A DNA stretch of 64,000 nucleotides from UBA1672 sp964352665 (GTDB lineage Bacteria > Pseudomonadota > Alphaproteobacteria > Micavibrionales > Micavibrionaceae). The stretch lies in assembly GCA_964352665.1 (NCBI GenBank), contig CAYGSJ010000001.1:186001-250000 (forward strand), written 5' to 3'. Each line of letters starts with the position of its first letter. Position 1 is the first letter of the stretch. This document shows positions 1 to 8,241 of the stretch, one piece after another. Under the pieces are notes generated by a model that saw only the letters and a program-made list of their open reading frames with translations, made no database searches and had not been told where the DNA came from. The translations under genes and the position numbers were made by a program.

Positions 1-126
1 ACTACAGGATACGGCATTGAGAAAAAAGATACTGACGCTACTAAAAAAACAAAAAAATCTGCTCCCAAAAAAGAAAAGAAAGCAGAAAAAAAGCCGAAGA
101 TCAAAAAAGAAACAAAAAAGAAATAG
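1..126 (+). CDS. C-terminal end of a Lys-rich protein, probably ribosomal protein L19 (partial)
   Basis: The first frame is open from the left edge to a TAG at 124-126 and encodes a 41-residue tail made almost wholly of Lys, Thr, Glu, Ala and Pro. The conserved body of the protein lies outside the window. In many alphaproteobacteria rplS, often with a basic C-terminal extension, lies directly upstream of leuC, so L19 is the best guess. That is inference from order; no L19 core motif is visible. A strong terminator follows at 151-177, so leuC is probably a separate transcript. Confidence 0.5.
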   Translation, partial: TTGYGIEKKDTDATKKTKKSAPKKEKKAEKKPKIKKETKKK

Positions 127-150
127 CTTCTCTTTTTATCTCGTCTTTAG

Positions 151-177
151 AGAGCCCTTTTTGGGGCTCTTTCTCGT
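151..177 (+). terminator. Intrinsic terminator after the Lys-rich gene
   Basis: A 7-bp stem (151-157 AGAGCCC with 164-170 GGGCTCT) has a 6-nt loop and is followed by a T-rich tract (TTCTCGTTT). It sits 24 nt after the stop of the partial gene and ends the upstream transcript before leuC. Confidence 0.75.
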
Positions 178-270
178 TTATAAGAGACAAAAATATATTG
201 GCTATCCTCGACAAAGTAAGGATTTCAAACTATACCGTATACAGTAAAGTAAAAAACAAGACCGAATATT

Positions 271-1674
271 ATGGCGCCACGTACACTTTATCAAAAAATT
301 TGGGATGATCATGTTGTCGAACAAGGCAGTGATGGGACCTGTTTAATATATATTGATCGTCATTTGGTACATGAAGTCACTTCCCCGCAAGCTTTTGAAG
401 GCTTACGCATGAATGGCAGGACGGTTCGAAAGCCCGAAAACACGCTTGCCGTTATGGATCACAATGTTCCAACCACTGACAGATCTCTTCCTATTGAGCA
501 GGAGGATAGCCGTATTCAAATTAATACTCTGCGGGCGAATTGTGAAGAATTTGGGGTAGAACTTTTTGACCTTAACGATAAACGTCAGGGAATTGTTCAT
601 ATTATAGGGCCCGAACAAGGCTTTACCCAGCCCGGCATGACAATTGTCTGTGGCGATAGCCATACCTCGACCCACGGGGCATTCGGCGCCCTTGCCTTTG
701 GTATTGGTACATCAGAAGTTGAGCATGTTCTAGCAACACAAACCCTGATCCAGAAACAGGCAAAGAATATGCGTATCACTGTGAATGGTGTTCTGCCTAC
801 GGGAGTTACATCGAAAGACCTGATTTTAGCGATTATCGGAAAAATTGGGACCGCAGGTGGCACAGGACATGTTATTGAATATGCCGGAGAAGCCTTCAGA
901 AACCTATCAATGGAAGGACGCATGACAGTTTGTAATATGTCTATTGAGGGTGGTGCACGTGCAGGACTTATTGCTCCGGATGATACAACATTTCAATATA
1001 TCAAAGGTCGTCCACGCGCTCCCAAACGAGAAGACTGGGATAAGGCTGTTGCATTTTGGAAAACACTTTATTCCGATGATAATGCAACCTATGACAAAGA
1101 AATTACACTTGATGCCACAGATATAATGCCGACTGTAACATGGGGTACAACACCTGAAGATGTTGTACCAATTACCGGCACTGTACCCTCTCCTTCTGAT
1201 TTCGATGATCCTAATAAACAGGCATCAGTAAAGCGCATGCTTGATTATATGGGGCTTACGCCAGGCACAAAAATTCAGGATATAGTAGTAGATAAAGTAT
1301 TTATAGGCTCATGCACAAACGCACGTATCGAAGATTTACGAGAAGTTGCAAAAATTGCTCAGGGCAAAAAGGTTGCAAATAATGTTGAGGCCATGGTGGT
1401 TCCCGGATCAGGGCTGGTAAAGGCCATGGCAGAAGAAGAAGGTATAGCCAGCATTCTTATTGAGGCCGGCTTTGACTGGCGTGAACCAGGATGTTCTATG
1501 TGCCTAGGCATGAACCCGGACCAACTAAAACCCGAAGAACGTTGTGCCTCCACCTCAAACCGTAATTTTGAAGGGCGACAAGGACGCGGCGGACGGACTC
1601 ACCTTCTTTCTCCCGCAATGGCAGCAGCAGCAGCAATTACAGGTAAATTAACCGATGTTAGAGATTTCATTTAG
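271..1674 (+). CDS. leuC: 3-isopropylmalate dehydratase large subunit LeuC
   Basis: LeuC with LeuD isomerises 2-isopropylmalate to 3-isopropylmalate in leucine synthesis, in the cytoplasm. The 467-residue protein has the usual family length and the aconitase-fold signatures GDSHTSTHGAFGALAFGIG (about 128-146) and VFIGSCTNARIEDLR. The three 4Fe-4S ligands are Cys348, Cys408 and Cys411 (CSMC). The start at 271 gives the normal N-terminus (LYQKIWDDHVV). No strong Shine-Dalgarno is visible before it. It heads the leuC-HD-leuD-leuB run, and its 3' end overlaps the HD gene by 20 nt. No leader peptide or riboswitch was recognised upstream. Confidence 0.97.
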   Translation: MAPRTLYQKIWDDHVVEQGSDGTCLIYIDRHLVHEVTSPQAFEGLRMNGRTVRKPENTLAVMDHNVPTTDRSLPIEQEDSRIQINTLRANCEEFGVELFDLNDKRQGIVHIIGPEQGFTQPGMTIVCGDSHTSTHGAFGALAFGIGTSEVEHVLATQTLIQKQAKNMRITVNGVLPTGVTSKDLILAIIGKIGTAGGTGHVIEYAGEAFRNLSMEGRMTVCNMSIEGGARAGLIAPDDTTFQYIKGRPRAPKREDWDKAVAFWKTLYSDDNATYDKEITLDATDIMPTVTWGTTPEDVVPITGTVPSPSDFDDPNKQASVKRMLDYMGLTPGTKIQDIVVDKVFIGSCTNARIEDLREVAKIAQGKKVANNVEAMVVPGSGLVKAMAEEEGIASILIEAGFDWREPGCSMCLGMNPDQLKPEERCASTSNRNFEGRQGRGGRTHLLSPAMAAAAAITGKLTDVRDFI

Positions 1675-2356
1675 ATCAGGCTGGCCTACAGACTTTGATT
1701 TTGACACTGACGAAGTGTGTCAAAGTGTTTTTAAACCTTTTATATTGAATGAATTGGAGGCACTTAAAGCCTACGACACACGTCGTCCAGAAGATATAAC
1801 ATATATTTTCCGTGAACATGCCGAACGGGTTGCAACCAACATGAAAAAAACCTGCGTTTATATGGGATTTGGGGATGTGGTTGCCAATAATATGTATTGG
1901 GCCTTATTACCCCATGATATAGGAAAGAAAAATCTGCCTTTAGATATATGGGATAAAGAAGACAAACCTACGGCGAAACTAAAACAATTTAGACGTACAC
2001 ATACCTTGATTGGTGCGCAAATTGTCCAAGAATATTTCCCCGATGTTAATCATCCTTTCAAAAGCCTTATGATGGATATTATGATCCATCATCATGAACA
2101 GATGGATGGGCACGGCACGCACGGTGTGCCTGCCGAAAAATTATCGGAACCAGTTCGGCTCGCAGCTATCGTTGAAGCTTATGATGGATGGAGGATATGG
2201 AGACCACATTACGGAGAGCGCGATATTTCTATTCCTGGTGTTCTAAATCGTATGCGCGAAGAAAAAGGCTCTGATATCTTTGACATGGAATTGTTTGAAC
2301 AATTTGCAGAGATGAAAATGAATGAGTATAAAGAAATCCAAGCGAAACAAGGATGA
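1655..2356 (+). CDS. HD-GYP-like metal-dependent phosphohydrolase inserted in the leu operon
   Basis: A 233-residue soluble protein with HD-superfamily metal motifs: HD at 87-88 (PHDIGKKNLP), His116 (THTLIGAQI), the run HHHEQMDG at 145-152 and Asp177 (VEAYDGW). The spacing matches HD-GYP domains, but the GYP signature is replaced by GHGTHG. Cyclic-di-GMP hydrolysis is therefore uncertain, and a general HD phosphohydrolase is the safer name. No receiver or sensor domain is present. The ATG at 1655 overlaps leuC by 20 nt and leuD begins 3 nt after its stop, so it must be cotranscribed and translationally coupled. Why such an enzyme sits between the two subunits of isopropylmalate isomerase is not known. 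Confidence 0.85.
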   Translation: MLEISFRSGWPTDFDFDTDEVCQSVFKPFILNELEALKAYDTRRPEDITYIFREHAERVATNMKKTCVYMGFGDVVANNMYWALLPHDIGKKNLPLDIWDKEDKPTAKLKQFRRTHTLIGAQIVQEYFPDVNHPFKSLMMDIMIHHHEQMDGHGTHGVPAEKLSEPVRLAAIVEAYDGWRIWRPHYGERDISIPGVLNRMREEKGSDIFDMELFEQFAEMKMNEYKEIQAKQG

Positions 2357-2359
2357 ATT

Positions 2360-2965
2360 ATGGATGCTTTTACAAAATTGAATGCGCGGGCTGCCCCTTT
2401 GGATATGATCAATGTCGATACCGATATTATTATTCCCAAACAATTTTTGAAAACAGTAAAGCGGACAGGTCTGGGTGTGAGCGCGTTTTATAATATTCGT
2501 TATGATGACGATGGTAATGAAAATCCTGATTTTGCTTTAAATAAGCCTGAATATAAAGATGCGGAAATCCTTATTACCGGTGAAAATTTTGGCTGTGGAT
2601 CATCCCGTGAACACGCGCCATGGGCTATTTTAGATATGGGTATACGCTGTATCATCGCCCCGAGCTTTGCCGATATCTTTTTTAATAACAGCTTTAAAAA
2701 CGGTATTTTGCCTATCGAGCTGCCACAGGAACAAATTAACGAGTTGATGCAGGAGGCCAAGGATAACCCAGACGCCTTGATTGAAGTTGACCTTGAAAAA
2801 CAGGTTGTAACGCGAGGTAATAAATTTTCTTTCAGCTTTGATATTGATCCGTTTCGTAAGCATTGCCTATTGAATGGATTAGATGACATCGGGATAACCC
2901 TACAAAAGGACACTTCTATTTCCTCATATGAAAATAAACGTAAATCAGACAGGCCATGGGTATAA
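2360..2965 (+). CDS. leuD: 3-isopropylmalate dehydratase small subunit LeuD
   Basis: The small subunit completes isopropylmalate isomerase with LeuC and carries the substrate-recognition swivel domain. The 201-residue length is normal. Family signatures seen are NVDTDIIIPKQFLKTVKRTGLG (near 18-39), ENFGCGSSREHAPWAI (about 76-91) and NSFKNGILPI. It begins 3 nt after the HD gene stop and ends 1 nt before the leuB ATG, so the whole group is one tightly packed transcription unit. No anomalies were seen. Confidence 0.96.
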   Translation: MDAFTKLNARAAPLDMINVDTDIIIPKQFLKTVKRTGLGVSAFYNIRYDDDGNENPDFALNKPEYKDAEILITGENFGCGSSREHAPWAILDMGIRCIIAPSFADIFFNNSFKNGILPIELPQEQINELMQEAKDNPDALIEVDLEKQVVTRGNKFSFSFDIDPFRKHCLLNGLDDIGITLQKDTSISSYENKRKSDRPWV

Positions 2966-2966
2966 C

Positions 2967-4079
2967 ATGAACTACACACTCCAGATACTTGCAGGTGACG
3001 GAATTGGGCCCGAAGTTATGGCCGAAGTTAAAAAAATCATTCGCTGGATCAATGATAATTCAGAAATCAAGATTGAAACAAAGGACGGTCTGATCGGCGG
3101 CGCCTCAATTGACACGTACGGCGTTCCATATAGTGATGAAACGCTGGAACAATCCCGTGCGGCAGATGCTATATTACTTGGTGCCGTAGGGGGGCCCAAA
3201 TGGGATGGTGTAGAGTATAATATTCGTCCTGAAGCAGGATTACTTCGTGCTCGCAAGGAACTTGAGGTATTTGCAAATCTTCGCCCTGCCCTCGTTTTTG
3301 ATGCTTTGATTGATGCTTCGACATTAAAGCCGGAGGTTGTCAAAGGTCTGGATATTCTGATCGTGCGTGAGTTAACAGGTGGCGTCTATTTTGGTGAGCC
3401 CCGGGGCATAGAAGACCTTGGAAAAGGACAAAGGCGGGGAATAAATACGCAAGTTTATACAACACAAGAGATTGAACGTGTGGCTCGTGTTGCATTTGAC
3501 CTTGCTAAAAAACGCAGGAATAAAGTGACCTCTTGTGAAAAAGCGAATGTTATGGAATCCGGTAAGCTGTGGCGGGAGGATGTAACCGCACTTCATGATC
3601 GCGAATTTAAAGACGTACAGCTTGAGCATATGTATGCAGATAATTGTGCTATGCAACTTCTTCGTAATCCCTCGCAATTTGACGTCATTGTAACAGATAA
3701 TTTGTTCGGAGATATCCTTTCGGATGAGGCCGCAATGCTAACAGGATCACTCGGTATGCTGCCTTCTGCCTCCTTGGGCGCAAAAGGATCTACTGCGCTC
3801 TATGAGCCTGTGCACGGCTCTGCGCCTGACATTGCAGGACAAGGAAAAGCCAACCCGCTTGCAACAATCCTAAGTTTTGCAATGTGCCTGCGGTATTCCT
3901 TTGACCAAAGTACTTTGGCAGATGACATTGAAAGCGCCGTACAGCGCGTACTGAATAAAGGTGTGCGTACTCCTGATATTATGGCTAAAGAATGTACAGA
4001 AGTATCGACATCTGACATGGGGAATGCTTTAATATCGGAACTTAACGAAACTATTGAAAACTTGAGGAGCGCGTCGTGA
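2967..4079 (+). CDS. leuB: 3-isopropylmalate dehydrogenase LeuB
   Basis: LeuB oxidatively decarboxylates 3-isopropylmalate with NAD+ to 2-oxoisocaproate, the third leucine step. The 370-residue protein shows the nucleotide and substrate motifs LAGDGIGPEV at the N-terminus, ELTGGVYFGEPRG, the metal-binding DNLFGDILSDEAAMLTGSLG and EPVHGSAPDIAGQGKANP. I chose the ATG at 2967 because it gives the standard N-terminus. A longer frame reaches back into leuD to 2928, but that adds non-homologous residues. The stop overlaps the GTG start of the nfeD-like gene by 4 nt (GTGA). Confidence 0.96.
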   Translation: MNYTLQILAGDGIGPEVMAEVKKIIRWINDNSEIKIETKDGLIGGASIDTYGVPYSDETLEQSRAADAILLGAVGGPKWDGVEYNIRPEAGLLRARKELEVFANLRPALVFDALIDASTLKPEVVKGLDILIVRELTGGVYFGEPRGIEDLGKGQRRGINTQVYTTQEIERVARVAFDLAKKRRNKVTSCEKANVMESGKLWREDVTALHDREFKDVQLEHMYADNCAMQLLRNPSQFDVIVTDNLFGDILSDEAAMLTGSLGMLPSASLGAKGSTALYEPVHGSAPDIAGQGKANPLATILSFAMCLRYSFDQSTLADDIESAVQRVLNKGVRTPDIMAKECTEVSTSDMGNALISELNETIENLRSAS

Positions 4080-4564
4080 TTGCAAGCCTTATTATCGGGT
4101 TACATCTCGCGGGATTTATCAGTTTAGGCAGTGCTATATCCTCGCTCTATATAGCTGGTTGCCTTCTTATCATTGCTGAACTTGGTGTTGTTTCTTTTGG
4201 GGTAATTGCCTTTAACGGCCTTCTGGCCCTTTATGCCGGCTATGGCCTGCAACGCGGCACAGATATCATTTTCGGCGTACCTGTAGGTTGGGATGTCCTG
4301 TTCGGCGTTGCCTTTGTTGAGATTTTTATGCTGGTTTCTGTTATTTCTATCCATGTCTGGCTTCGTAGAATGCGCGCAACTACGGGAACCGAGGCTATGA
4401 TTGGGCAAAAAGCTACGATCACGGAATGGGATGGTAATAAAGGACAAATTCGATTTGAAGGCGAGATGTGGAAGGCAAAGTCCAATCACGATCTGGATCT
4501 ACAAAAAGGCGATGAAGTCATCGTGGATGCAGTAAATCGGCTAGATGTAACTATTAAAGTTTGA
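4076..4564 (+). CDS. NfeD-like membrane protein
   Basis: A 162-residue protein with about three hydrophobic helices in the first 100 residues and a C-terminal soluble domain (about 103-162) of the NfeD OB-fold type (GQKATITEWDGNKGQIRFEG, GDEVIVDAVNRLDVTI). It lacks the ClpP-like protease domain of long NfeD proteins, so it is the short form. Short NfeD proteins are usually encoded beside stomatin/SPFH proteins and are thought to act with them in membrane microdomains; here the SPFH gene follows 18 nt later. The GTG start at 4076 overlaps the leuB stop. Confidence 0.85.
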   Translation: MIASLIIGLHLAGFISLGSAISSLYIAGCLLIIAELGVVSFGVIAFNGLLALYAGYGLQRGTDIIFGVPVGWDVLFGVAFVEIFMLVSVISIHVWLRRMRATTGTEAMIGQKATITEWDGNKGQIRFEGEMWKAKSNHDLDLQKGDEVIVDAVNRLDVTIKV

Positions 4565-4582
4565 TTTTAAAGGAGATTTCCA

Positions 4583-5338
4583 ATGCAGTTTATAATTCCA
4601 TTTCTTGTTTTTCTTGTTGTTGTTCTATTGGCTTCCATAAGAATTATTCAAGAATACGAACGTGGGGTCATTTATACACTTGGCCGATACACCAGTAACA
4701 GGGGCCCCGGAATACAAATTATTTTCCCTGGCGTTCAAAGAGTTCTTATTGTGGATATGCGTATACGTACACAAGACGTTCCTTCTCAAGATGTGATTTC
4801 AAAAGATAATGTCTCGGTTAAGGTGAATGCGGTTCTCTATTACCGTGTTGTTGATCCTGGTCTTGCTGTCAATAAGGTTGAGGATTTCATTGTGGCAACC
4901 AGCCAACTTGCACAAACCACGTTGCGATCTGTCTTAGGAAAACACGATCTGGATGAAATGCTCTCTAAGCGGGACCAGCTAAATAAAGACATTCAAGAGA
5001 TATTGGACCAACAAACCGAAGGTTGGGGTATTAAAGTCACGAATGTCGAGATTAAAAATGTTGATATTGACCCGACAATGGTACGCGCCATTGCAAAACA
5101 AGCAGAAGCGGAGCGGGAAAGACGCGCGAAAATCATTAATGCCGAGGGTGAATTGCAAGCAGCACAACAACTCGACGAGGCAGCCACTATTCTTGCCAAA
5201 CGGCCTGAAACCATGCAATTGCGTTATTTAGGGACCATGGCAGAGTTTACTAATGCCAAAGGCAATACAATTATTCTTCCTATCCCGCTGGATCTTTTAA
5301 GTGGGATTAGAAATCTTGTTAAGGAATCAAGTAAATAA
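4583..5338 (+). CDS. SPFH/stomatin-like membrane-anchored protein
   Basis: A 251-residue slipin-type protein. It has an N-terminal hydrophobic hairpin or helix (2-19), then a band-7/SPFH domain (YERGVIYTLGRY, RIRTQDVPSQDVISKDNVSV, YRVVDPGLAV, LRSVLGKHDLDEMLSKR). A coiled-coil segment rich in Glu, Ala and Arg follows (AEAERERRAKIINAEGE, about 172-188), then a short hydrophobic C-terminus. Such proteins form oligomeric membrane scaffolds and partner NfeD proteins; the nfeD-like gene is immediately upstream. AAAGGAG at 4569-4575 is a strong ribosome binding site for the ATG at 4583. A terminator follows at 5362-5390. Confidence 0.93.
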   Translation: MQFIIPFLVFLVVVLLASIRIIQEYERGVIYTLGRYTSNRGPGIQIIFPGVQRVLIVDMRIRTQDVPSQDVISKDNVSVKVNAVLYYRVVDPGLAVNKVEDFIVATSQLAQTTLRSVLGKHDLDEMLSKRDQLNKDIQEILDQQTEGWGIKVTNVEIKNVDIDPTMVRAIAKQAEAERERRAKIINAEGELQAAQQLDEAATILAKRPETMQLRYLGTMAEFTNAKGNTIILPIPLDLLSGIRNLVKESSK

Positions 5339-5361
5339 AATCCAGAACTCTACAAACATAA

Positions 5362-5390
5362 AAAAAGGGTCTGAAAACCAGACCCTTTTT
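5362..5390. terminator. Bidirectional intrinsic terminator between the SPFH and pilin genes
   Basis: A 12-bp perfect stem (5362-5373 with 5379-5390) has loop AAAAC. The stem carries an A-run on its left arm and a T-run on its right arm, so it can end the + strand leu/nfeD/SPFH transcript and the minus-strand pilin transcript, which converge here. Confidence 0.85.
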
Positions 5391-5407
5391 GTTGCTATGT
5401 TAGTAAA

Positions 5408-6148
5408 TTACCCTTGGATACGAATGGCAACTGCACAAGATACAGTGTCATCGATTTCATTCCAAGCCACTGGTGGACCGGCAATACGGCAAGCAGCATT
5501 TATAGTATCGGAAACAACACTACCGCCATCAGGAACACCATCATCCATTTTTCTGTCAATTCTCGCGCCCACAGCCGGTATAACAATACCGCCACCTGCA
5601 GCTAAAGCTGCAGTAGCCCCGGAAAGAACCAGATAATGAGCCGAAGTCCGTAGATCTGCAGCAGCAAACCCAACAGGGGCAGCACCACCAAATCCTACGG
5701 TGTAACCACCACCCAGGCTAGCAGAAGGAAATGCTTGACCAAAACTTGCGGTCGCTGTTCCATCAAACCCTGAAATAAGGTCGGCAGCTCTTAAGTGGTT
5801 AAAAAAGAATGCACCTTCATCAGCAATAGTATTCGCTGCTCCAACAGCAACACCAAGATTGTTGTCCCCATTACCATTGTTACATGGGTTTACAGCACAA
5901 TTCACAAGACGTGTAGCAGCGTTTGCCATATCCCCGGGCAATGCATCATACTGGTCACGGAATGTTGATGTTGCGGCATCAATACCTTTGATTTGCGCGA
6001 TTGTTGCAGTAACCTGCGCATTCGCAATCATTTCTTGTCCTTTCAGGATACCACCGATCAAAAGACCGATAATAACCATCACAATCGCAAGTTCGACAAG
6101 GGTAAAGCCCTTTTCATCCCTTACGGTTTCATAGATAGATGTTCTCAT
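5408..6148 (-). CDS. Type IV prepilin (probable major pilin)
   Basis: A 246-residue class III-type prepilin: a 14-residue charged leader ending in Gly14, then a mature protein starting FTLVELAIVMVIIGLLIGG with Phe15 as residue +1 and Glu19 as the conserved Glu5. The remainder is a Gly/Ala-rich globular domain with Cys near 100-110 and near the C-terminus that may form a disulphide. The ATG at 6148 is preceded by AGGAG at a good distance. The longer frame from 6238 adds 30 residues that would put the leader in the wrong place. It is the only pilin in the 17-kb pilus locus, lies at its 3' end and has its own long leader region, which suits a highly expressed major subunit. Confidence 0.9.
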   Translation of the reverse strand: MRTSIYETVRDEKGFTLVELAIVMVIIGLLIGGILKGQEMIANAQVTATIAQIKGIDAATSTFRDQYDALPGDMANAATRLVNCAVNPCNNGNGDNNLGVAVGAANTIADEGAFFFNHLRAADLISGFDGTATASFGQAFPSASLGGGYTVGFGGAAPVGFAAADLRTSAHYLVLSGATAALAAGGGIVIPAVGARIDRKMDDGVPDGGSVVSDTINAACRIAGPPVAWNEIDDTVSCAVAIRIQG

Positions 6149-6211
6149 TGTAGTTTCTCCTCGTAAAAGTTTTACAAAATATTTGTAGTTAAGTTGAGAG
6201 TAGTTAAAGAA

Positions 6212-6227
6212 TGTGCTGGACAGCACG
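6212..6227. promoter_or_regulatory. Inverted repeat in the leader region of the pilin gene
   Basis: The sequence GTGCTG-GA-CAGCAC (6213-6226) is an inverted repeat with 6-bp arms, 65-78 nt upstream of the pilin ATG. It could be an operator or a small mRNA hairpin. A TATGAT hexamer (minus strand, 6239-6234) lies just upstream but has no convincing -35 partner. The adjacent AraC-type gene makes regulation of this interval plausible; that is inference. Confidence 0.35.
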
Positions 6228-6385
6228 TAGCGAATCATACACGTCTTTCACTCTCAATAACAGTCCCAATATGATTAGAATGCGGAAATTGACTAAAAAC
6301 TTTATTAATTTTAGGTCAAAAATGCTCAATAAAACAAAGTGATAAGTCAATTAGACATAATATCAATGAGTGTACGCTTTTTATG

Positions 6386-7456
6386 TCATTTCACGGTGAA
6401 TTTTCTGTAATTTCCAGGACTTTGTCCGATCAAATCTTTGAATACTCGATTAAAAGATGGCAAGGAATTGAAGCCGACCTCCTCTGCAATGATCTTTATA
6501 CTGGCATTTGTGTCCAATAATAATATCTTTGCGTCCTCGACTCGCCTTTCATTAAGAAGTTGGGGGAAGGATTTCTGGAAATGAATGTTAATAACACGCG
6601 ATAAAGTTGATTCAGACACCCCTAATTCCTGCGCTAGATCCGTACGGGAATACGTAGCTTCATGGTATATTTTTTCATACATCAAAAGGCTGCTAATTTT
6701 TTCTGCTATCCCTACTTCTTCTGCATTAAGTGTATCTTGATTATGTTTTACCCCCTTCAGGAATAGAGCTTGTGGATAAATACGGAATAAGCTTGTAGAT
6801 ACAAGGTAAATAAAGGAAAGTCCTAAAATACTTCTGAGAAGGGATATCTCTCCATACAACTCAAAAGCTGTGGTTTTTAAGGCTGTTAGGAGTAAAAAGC
6901 AAATATTTACGATAATAAGAGAGAGTATCAGCCAATATCTCTCTTTGCCTGCCTTTTGCTTTAGAATATCGGAAAACAGATCTCTACTTGCCCAAATTGT
7001 TAAAAGACTTATCGCACCGGCTATTAAACCGCATATTTCCAGCAAAGGGTAAAAATCGTCACAAAATACAGCATTTTTGTCACAGGACGGAATTGCATAA
7101 AAAGCACTCAAATATGCTGCATAATATGCAAATGGTACGACTAATAAAATTCCCCAGTTTATAATAGACGGGATGGTTGTGATCCTTGCCATCTGAATAA
7201 TAAGCAAAACACTAATAGGAGTTACAAAAGCCCAGCATGCCCAACTAATAATTTCATAGTATGGTGTAATGTCAGAAATATAACCTCTGGCCAGATCACT
7301 AAAAAAGGCTGTCCCCAGTGCAAAGAAATACAAAAGAGGCAAGAAAGTTCTAAAGAAATCTCCTGCTCTGAATGTTACATATACCAATATGTATACGCAT
7401 TGGAAAACACCAATCAAAGATATGACTTCTGGTATGGTAAAGAGGATTTTATTCAT
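6386..7456 (-). CDS. Membrane-bound AraC-family transcriptional regulator
   Basis: A 356-residue protein. The first 230 residues hold about seven hydrophobic helices, and the last 100 residues form an AraC/XylS DNA-binding domain with two helix-turn-helix units (LAQELGVSESTLSRVIN and IKIIAEEVGFNSLPSFNRVF), ending in the typical IGQSPGNYRK. Membrane-embedded AraC proteins of this kind form a recognised architecture (7TM plus AraC), presumably sensing a membrane or periplasmic signal. It lies directly upstream of the pilin gene on the same strand and downstream of the membrane TPR gene (42 nt). Control of the pilin or the pilus locus is therefore likely but unproven. Confidence 0.9.
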   Translation of the reverse strand: MNKILFTIPEVISLIGVFQCVYILVYVTFRAGDFFRTFLPLLYFFALGTAFFSDLARGYISDITPYYEIISWACWAFVTPISVLLIIQMARITTIPSIINWGILLVVPFAYYAAYLSAFYAIPSCDKNAVFCDDFYPLLEICGLIAGAISLLTIWASRDLFSDILKQKAGKERYWLILSLIIVNICFLLLTALKTTAFELYGEISLLRSILGLSFIYLVSTSLFRIYPQALFLKGVKHNQDTLNAEEVGIAEKISSLLMYEKIYHEATYSRTDLAQELGVSESTLSRVINIHFQKSFPQLLNERRVEDAKILLLDTNASIKIIAEEVGFNSLPSFNRVFKDLIGQSPGNYRKFTVK

Positions 7457-7498
7457 GATCTCTTTTATAAAAAAGTAAGTTTCCTAACACTTATAACT

Positions 7499-8230
7499 TT
7501 ACTGGAGGTTTTCGCAAAGAGGATTATTTGCTGCCTCTTCTTCTGTCAGTGTCCTTGAGCACATAAAGGTTCTTATTGCGTTTACTTCATTAGGGTGTAA
7601 TTTCTCCGCACTCGTTCTCAATATTTCAAGCAAAAGTGCGTAAGCCGCTTCTTTTTCTCCTTGCGCCGTCATGATAAAAGCAGGCATTTGTTTAATCCAA
7701 GACGGGGCATCTTCATATTTGGTTTTACTTAACACTTCAGCTGAAGCTAATGCTGTATCTAAATCATCTAATTTATAACGATAAAAATAAATAGCATGAA
7801 CCAGCCATCGCCATTTTTGGCTATAAGGTCTCTTACCTACCTGAACAAGATATTCCAAAACCGGTCTATAGACCTCTGGTTGGGGCACACCTCCAAAATA
7901 AAAGGCTGCCAAATACGGCATATAATTTGAGCGAGAATCCAGTTTATCCTGTAAAAAAAACCATTGTGCAAGTCGGTCATAATTGTAATCTTGAAGGGAT
8001 GTATAGCGTCCACCAGTATCGCCGAGGTTTTGTATCATAATACCATTCACGCGATATGCAAAAGCTGCATCTCCCAAACCAAAAGATTTTATGAATTCTG
8101 CCTTCGGTACCGGTGGAACATTGTTCCATCTTGCCCGAACATCTCTTATCGTAACCCAAAACGCAACATTAATTAAAATGGCGAAAATCAAACCAAGCTG
8201 AATAATTTTGTCCTGCTTATTACGATCCAT
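7499..8230 (-). CDS. Membrane-anchored helical-repeat protein of the pilus locus (possibly PilG-like)
   Basis: A 243-residue protein with one N-terminal transmembrane helix (about 10-27, LGLIFAILINVAFWVTI), followed by an exported-side domain of helical repeats. TPR-like pairs are visible around 85-200 (YLAAFYFGGVP, AIYFYRYKLDDLDTALASAEV, FIMTAQGEKEAAYALLLEIL). There is no enzyme motif. It starts 11 nt downstream of the ABC-2 permease gene, so the two are cotranscribed. In Myxococcus an accessory membrane protein, PilG, is encoded with the PilH/PilI ABC transporter needed for pilus assembly; this gene may be the counterpart. That is inference from position only. Confidence 0.7.
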   Translation of the reverse strand: MDRNKQDKIIQLGLIFAILINVAFWVTIRDVRARWNNVPPVPKAEFIKSFGLGDAAFAYRVNGIMIQNLGDTGGRYTSLQDYNYDRLAQWFFLQDKLDSRSNYMPYLAAFYFGGVPQPEVYRPVLEYLVQVGKRPYSQKWRWLVHAIYFYRYKLDDLDTALASAEVLSKTKYEDAPSWIKQMPAFIMTAQGEKEAAYALLLEILRTSAEKLHPNEVNAIRTFMCSRTLTEEEAANNPLCENLQ

Positions 8231-8241
8231 AATTTACCTTA

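Noticed and set aside
17..247. Lys/Arg-rich frame of 76 codons at the left edge
   Set aside because: Overlaps the partial gene in another frame and runs across the terminator; composition reflects the A-rich sequence.
5408..6238. 276-residue start for the pilin
   Set aside because: The extra 30 residues disrupt the prepilin leader; the ATG at 6148 has a Shine-Dalgarno and correct leader.
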